Positions 61,249 through 64,000 of a stretch of DNA of 64,000 bases are shown one piece after another. The stretch is from assembly GCA_016196565.1 (NCBI GenBank), contig JACPXK010000061.1:1-64000 (forward strand), given 5' to 3'. Positions within the stretch are counted from its first letter, which is position 1. Each line of letters starts with the position of its first letter. The notes below the pieces were generated by a model. That model did no database searches. It was given only the letters and a program-made list of their open reading frames with translations, and was not told where the DNA came from. This DNA comes from Candidatus Omnitrophota bacterium (lineage in GTDB: Bacteria > Omnitrophota > Omnitrophia > Omnitrophales > Aquincolibacteriaceae). The position numbers and the translations under genes were made by a program.

Positions 61249-62232
61249 ATGCCAGCTCGTGTTTTAAGCGGTACCCGTCCCACCGGAAAACTCCACCTTG
61301 GGAATCTCCTCGGAGCGATTGAGAATTTCAAGAAACTTCAGGGCGAAGATTCTTTTTTTATGATTGCCGATTGGCATGCCCTTACGACCGAATATGAGTC
61401 GCATACGGAAATCGGTAATTTAGTGATGGAAGTGGTGACGGATTATCTGGCAAGCGGGCTTGATCCGGGGAAGTGTACGATTTTTATTCAGAGCGAAGTT
61501 CCTGAGCATGCCGAACTTGCTCTGCTTTTATCCATGATTACCCCTTTGGGCTGGCTGGAGCGCAATCCCACTTACAAGGATCAGCTTCAGGAAATCAAAG
61601 GAAAGGATTTACACACCCACGGATTTCTTGGTTATCCGGTGCTTCAGGCCGCGGACATCCTTCTTTATAAGGCCGAAAAAGTTCCGGTGGGCGAAGATCA
61701 GCTTCCGCATCTTGAGCTGACGCGCGAAATCGCAAGACGATTTAATCATCTTTATAAGAAAAAAGTTTTTCCGGAACCTCAAGCGATTTTGACTCAGACA
61801 CCGCGCGTGCCCGGTTTGGACGGGCGGAAAATGAGCAAAAGTTACGACAACTGTATTTATCTTTCGGATTCCGCGGAAACGGTGACCGCGAAAGTTCGTA
61901 CTATGGTGACGGATCCGGCACGGAAAAGGCGCGAGGACAAAGGGCATCCGGATGTTTGCCCGGTTTATTTTCATCATAAGCTTTATAATCAGGCGCAAGT
62001 TCCGACCGTGGCGCATGAATGCCGTGAGGCGCTTCGAGGGTGTGTGGATTGCAAAATGGAAATGGCCGGAAAGCTCAATGAGTTTTTAGATCCTATTCGT
62101 AAAAGGCGGGAAGAATGGCTGAAGAAGAAAACGGAAATACGGAAAATCCTGGACGAGGGCAAGATGCGGGCACGCCAAGTGGCGGCGAAAACGCTGGACG
62201 AGGCGATGCGGGCAGTGGGGATTCGCGGTTAG
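61249..62232 (+). CDS. trpS: Tryptophanyl-tRNA synthetase
   Basis: The 327-residue class Ic aminoacyl-tRNA synthetase charges tRNA-Trp with tryptophan in the cytoplasm. The HIGH-like motif is in GTRPTGKLHLGNLLGA, the KMSKS motif is GRKMSKSYDN, and YPVLQAADILLY with PVGEDQ lines the active site. Length is normal. It is the first gene of a run with scpA and scpB. Its last 118 bases also encode the N-terminus of ScpA in another frame. Confidence 0.95.
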   Translation: MPARVLSGTRPTGKLHLGNLLGAIENFKKLQGEDSFFMIADWHALTTEYESHTEIGNLVMEVVTDYLASGLDPGKCTIFIQSEVPEHAELALLLSMITPLGWLERNPTYKDQLQEIKGKDLHTHGFLGYPVLQAADILLYKAEKVPVGEDQLPHLELTREIARRFNHLYKKKVFPEPQAILTQTPRVPGLDGRKMSKSYDNCIYLSDSAETVTAKVRTMVTDPARKRREDKGHPDVCPVYFHHKLYNQAQVPTVAHECREALRGCVDCKMEMAGKLNEFLDPIRKRREEWLKKKTEIRKILDEGKMRARQVAAKTLDEAMRAVGIRG

Positions 62233-62963
62233 ATAATCCTCTTTATACAAAAATTTCCGCTTATGAAGGCCCGCTCGACCTTTTGCTTGAGCTCATTAAG
62301 AAAAACGAAATCGATATTTACAATATTCCGATTGCCGAGATTACCAAGCAATATTTAGAGCATTTGGCGCGGATGAAAGAGCTGAATCTCGAAATCGCCG
62401 GGGAATTTATCGTGATGGCGGCCACGCTCATTTACATCAAATCGAAAATGCTTCTTCCTCAGGACGGAACCGAGGACGATGAAGAAGGCGGCGATCCGCG
62501 TGCTGAACTCGTGCGACGGCTTTTGGAATATCAGGCGTTTAAAGAAGTGGCCAAAGAGCTTGGCAGCTTGGAAGATGAGCAGGGTAAGATTTTTACGCGT
62601 CAGATCACCGATTATTATTTGGGGGAACTGGACGGCAACGAAGCCGAAATCGATACATTCAGCGCGAATCTCTACGATTTGCTGACGGCGTTTCAATCGC
62701 TCTTAAGCCGTTCCGGCCGCGAAGTCTTTCACGAAGTTTACGAAGAAATTATTTCGATTGAAGAAAAAATGATGGAAATCAATTCCCGTTTGGCGGAAAG
62801 CCCGCGCGTGGTTTTTTCGACGCTCTTTTCCAAACCGTGGTCGCGCAACGAGCTGATCGCCACGTTTTTGGCGGTGCTTGAAATCGTGCGCACCAAAATC
62901 GCTCGGGTGACGCAGGACAAACATTTCGGAGAAATCGTTCTTGAAAAGGTGGTATCGGCATGA
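62115..62963 (+). CDS. scpA: Segregation and condensation protein A
   Basis: ScpA is the kleisin that bridges SMC heads in the chromosome-condensing SMC-ScpAB complex. YEGPLDLLLELIKKNEIDIYNIPIAEIT is the typical N-terminal kleisin helix and IAGEFIVMAATLIYIKSKMLLP follows, with a C-terminal winged-helix part. The only ATG or GTG in frame upstream of the conserved region is at 62115, deep inside trpS. The first 37 residues are therefore a Gly/Glu/Asp-rich tail with no counterpart in the family. The stop overlaps the scpB start. Confidence 0.92.
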   Translation: MAEEENGNTENPGRGQDAGTPSGGENAGRGDAGSGDSRLDNPLYTKISAYEGPLDLLLELIKKNEIDIYNIPIAEITKQYLEHLARMKELNLEIAGEFIVMAATLIYIKSKMLLPQDGTEDDEEGGDPRAELVRRLLEYQAFKEVAKELGSLEDEQGKIFTRQITDYYLGELDGNEAEIDTFSANLYDLLTAFQSLLSRSGREVFHEVYEEIISIEEKMMEINSRLAESPRVVFSTLFSKPWSRNELIATFLAVLEIVRTKIARVTQDKHFGEIVLEKVVSA

Positions 62964-63763
62964 ATAAAGTGCAGGAAACCGAAAAGCAAAAACAGGAAAA
63001 ACTGAAAGCCCTGCGGCGTGAGATTGAAGAAAAACTGGAAGAACAATTACCGCAGGAAATGCTCAGCGAAAGAAACCGCATTGCGGTGGAGTCGATCAAT
63101 ACTCAGGAACCGCTTGATCCGGCCAAGGCTAAGCAAATTTTCGAAGCGCTTCTTTTTGCTTCTTCCAAACCCATGACGGCGGTCGAAATCCGCAAAGTCA
63201 TGAAATCGCTTAAGCCGAGTGAAATCGAAAAACTGGCGGCTGAACTCAAAGCGGAATATGAAACCACCGGCCGGAGTTTTGAAATCCGAGAAATCGCGGG
63301 CGGCTGGGAAGTCGCGACCCGCAAAGAATTCGCGCCCTGGCTTCTCAAATTAGAAATTCAGAAAAAGGCCAAACAGGCGACTCAATCGGCGCTTGAAACC
63401 CTGGCGATTTTGGCTTATAAGCAGCCGATCACCAAGGCGGAAATCGAAGAATTGCGCGGTGTGGATGTGACCGGCGTTCTGGATACGCTGGTAGGACGAG
63501 GCCTCATTAAAATCGTCGGCAAAAAAGAAGTCCCCGGCCGGCCTTTTCTTTACGGAACCACGGAAAAGTTTTTGGAACATTTCGGCTTAAGGGCGCTTAC
63601 CGATTTGCCCAATATCGAAGAAATTAGAAACTTAGTGGAAAATTCCGTCAAAAAAGAAGATCTTTTTCAAAATCCAAAAATGATTTCCATTACGGAAAAT
63701 AATCAAACCGGAGCAGCTTCCGAAATTACAGAAGATCAACAGGCGACTGAGGATTCAGCATGA
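62960..63763 (+). CDS. scpB: Segregation and condensation protein B
   Basis: ScpB is the winged-helix partner of ScpA in the condensin complex. KQIFEALLFASSKPMTAVEIRKV, GRSFEIREIAGGWEVATR, ALETLAILAYKQPITKAEIEELRGVD and GRPFLYGTTEKFLEHFGL are all family signatures. The protein has 267 residues, with an extra coiled N-terminus and an acidic tail. The ATG overlaps the scpA stop (ATGA). Its own stop overlaps the next start in the same way, so the genes are translationally coupled. Confidence 0.94.
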   Translation: MNKVQETEKQKQEKLKALRREIEEKLEEQLPQEMLSERNRIAVESINTQEPLDPAKAKQIFEALLFASSKPMTAVEIRKVMKSLKPSEIEKLAAELKAEYETTGRSFEIREIAGGWEVATRKEFAPWLLKLEIQKKAKQATQSALETLAILAYKQPITKAEIEELRGVDVTGVLDTLVGRGLIKIVGKKEVPGRPFLYGTTEKFLEHFGLRALTDLPNIEEIRNLVENSVKKEDLFQNPKMISITENNQTGAASEITEDQQATEDSA

Positions 63764-64000
63764 ATTTAGCGGACATTCGTAAAAAAATCGACGAACTCGA
63801 TCAAAAAATCATCGGGCTTTTGAATGACCGTACGGATTTGGTTTTGAAAGTCGGGAAAACCAAGGCCGAAGAAGGCAAAGAAATTTATTCGCCTGAGCGT
63901 GAAAGCCAGATTTATCAGAAAATCGATGAAATGGCCAAGTCCGGCCCGCTTCCCAAAGATGCGCTCAAGGCCATTTACCGCGAAATTATGTCGGCCTCGC
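63760..64000 (+). CDS. pheA: Chorismate mutase domain, probably P-protein PheA (cut by window end)
   Basis: The visible 80 residues form an AroQ-type chorismate mutase: IRKKIDELDQKIIGLLNDRTDLVLKVGKTKAE, then SPERESQIYQKI. Chorismate is converted to prephenate on the way to phenylalanine and tyrosine. The residues AIYREIMSAS at the end lead in bacterial P-proteins to the prephenate dehydratase domain, which would lie outside the window. The ATG overlaps the scpB stop. Confidence 0.85.
   Translation, partial: MNLADIRKKIDELDQKIIGLLNDRTDLVLKVGKTKAEEGKEIYSPERESQIYQKIDEMAKSGPLPKDALKAIYREIMSAS

Overview
The window looks like a chromosomal segment of a member of the Omnitrophota (former OP3), a PVC-related phylum of small, often predatory or episymbiotic bacteria. 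This is an inference. It rests on one uninterrupted 43.2-kb reading frame (14,414 codons; giant predicted proteins are known from this phylum), on the bacterial housekeeping genes around it, and on the REP-like palindromes. Every annotated gene is on the + strand except two tiny candidate genes lying antisense inside the giant frame.

Positions 1-5817 hold a signalling block: the 3' part of a hybrid histidine kinase with nine near-identical 276-bp HAMP units, a receiver-histidine kinase, and a stand-alone receiver, packed with overlaps or 1-bp gaps and closed by a hairpin. Next come a small helical protein with its own promoter, a tRNA-Leu(GAG), a REP-like palindrome, and a translationally coupled operon manB-manC-uppP-rlmI (6544-10959) for GDP-mannose supply, undecaprenyl phosphate recycling and 23S rRNA methylation.

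Positions 11071-54315 are the centre of the window: a single giant gene. Its product starts with a signal-peptide-like segment and then strings together about 30 unrelated domains. These include a TIKI/TraB-like domain, two membrane blocks, a PPP phosphatase, an SDR epimerase, HEAT repeats, several methyltransferase folds, a WD40 propeller, a D-2-hydroxyacid dehydrogenase, an FAD/NAD(P) oxidoreductase, a HAD phosphatase, a P-loop kinase, a Gfo/Idh/MocA oxidoreductase, a pyruvate dehydrogenase E1/transketolase-like enzyme and a papain-like Cys-His-Asp domain. The pentapeptide R/K-S-E-x-R (x mostly Met or Thr) recurs 34 times by my reading, almost always at a domain junction. The best reading is a polyprotein or modular fusion whose joints carry a conserved peptide, possibly a processing site; this is a hypothesis. 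Between two of these joints (25117-25431) the sensible coding strand is reversed and carries two small membrane-peptide genes.

Positions 54316-64000 return to ordinary genes: a terminator and REP palindrome, a long-chain acyl-CoA dehydrogenase, a bifunctional aldolase/short-chain dehydrogenase with a REP element inserted in frame, a sulfite/nitrite reductase, a small secreted protein, a 60-aa protein, and a run trpS-scpA-scpB-(chorismate mutase/prephenate dehydratase, cut by the window end) with overlapping genes. Function calls come from motifs read by eye; no database search was run.
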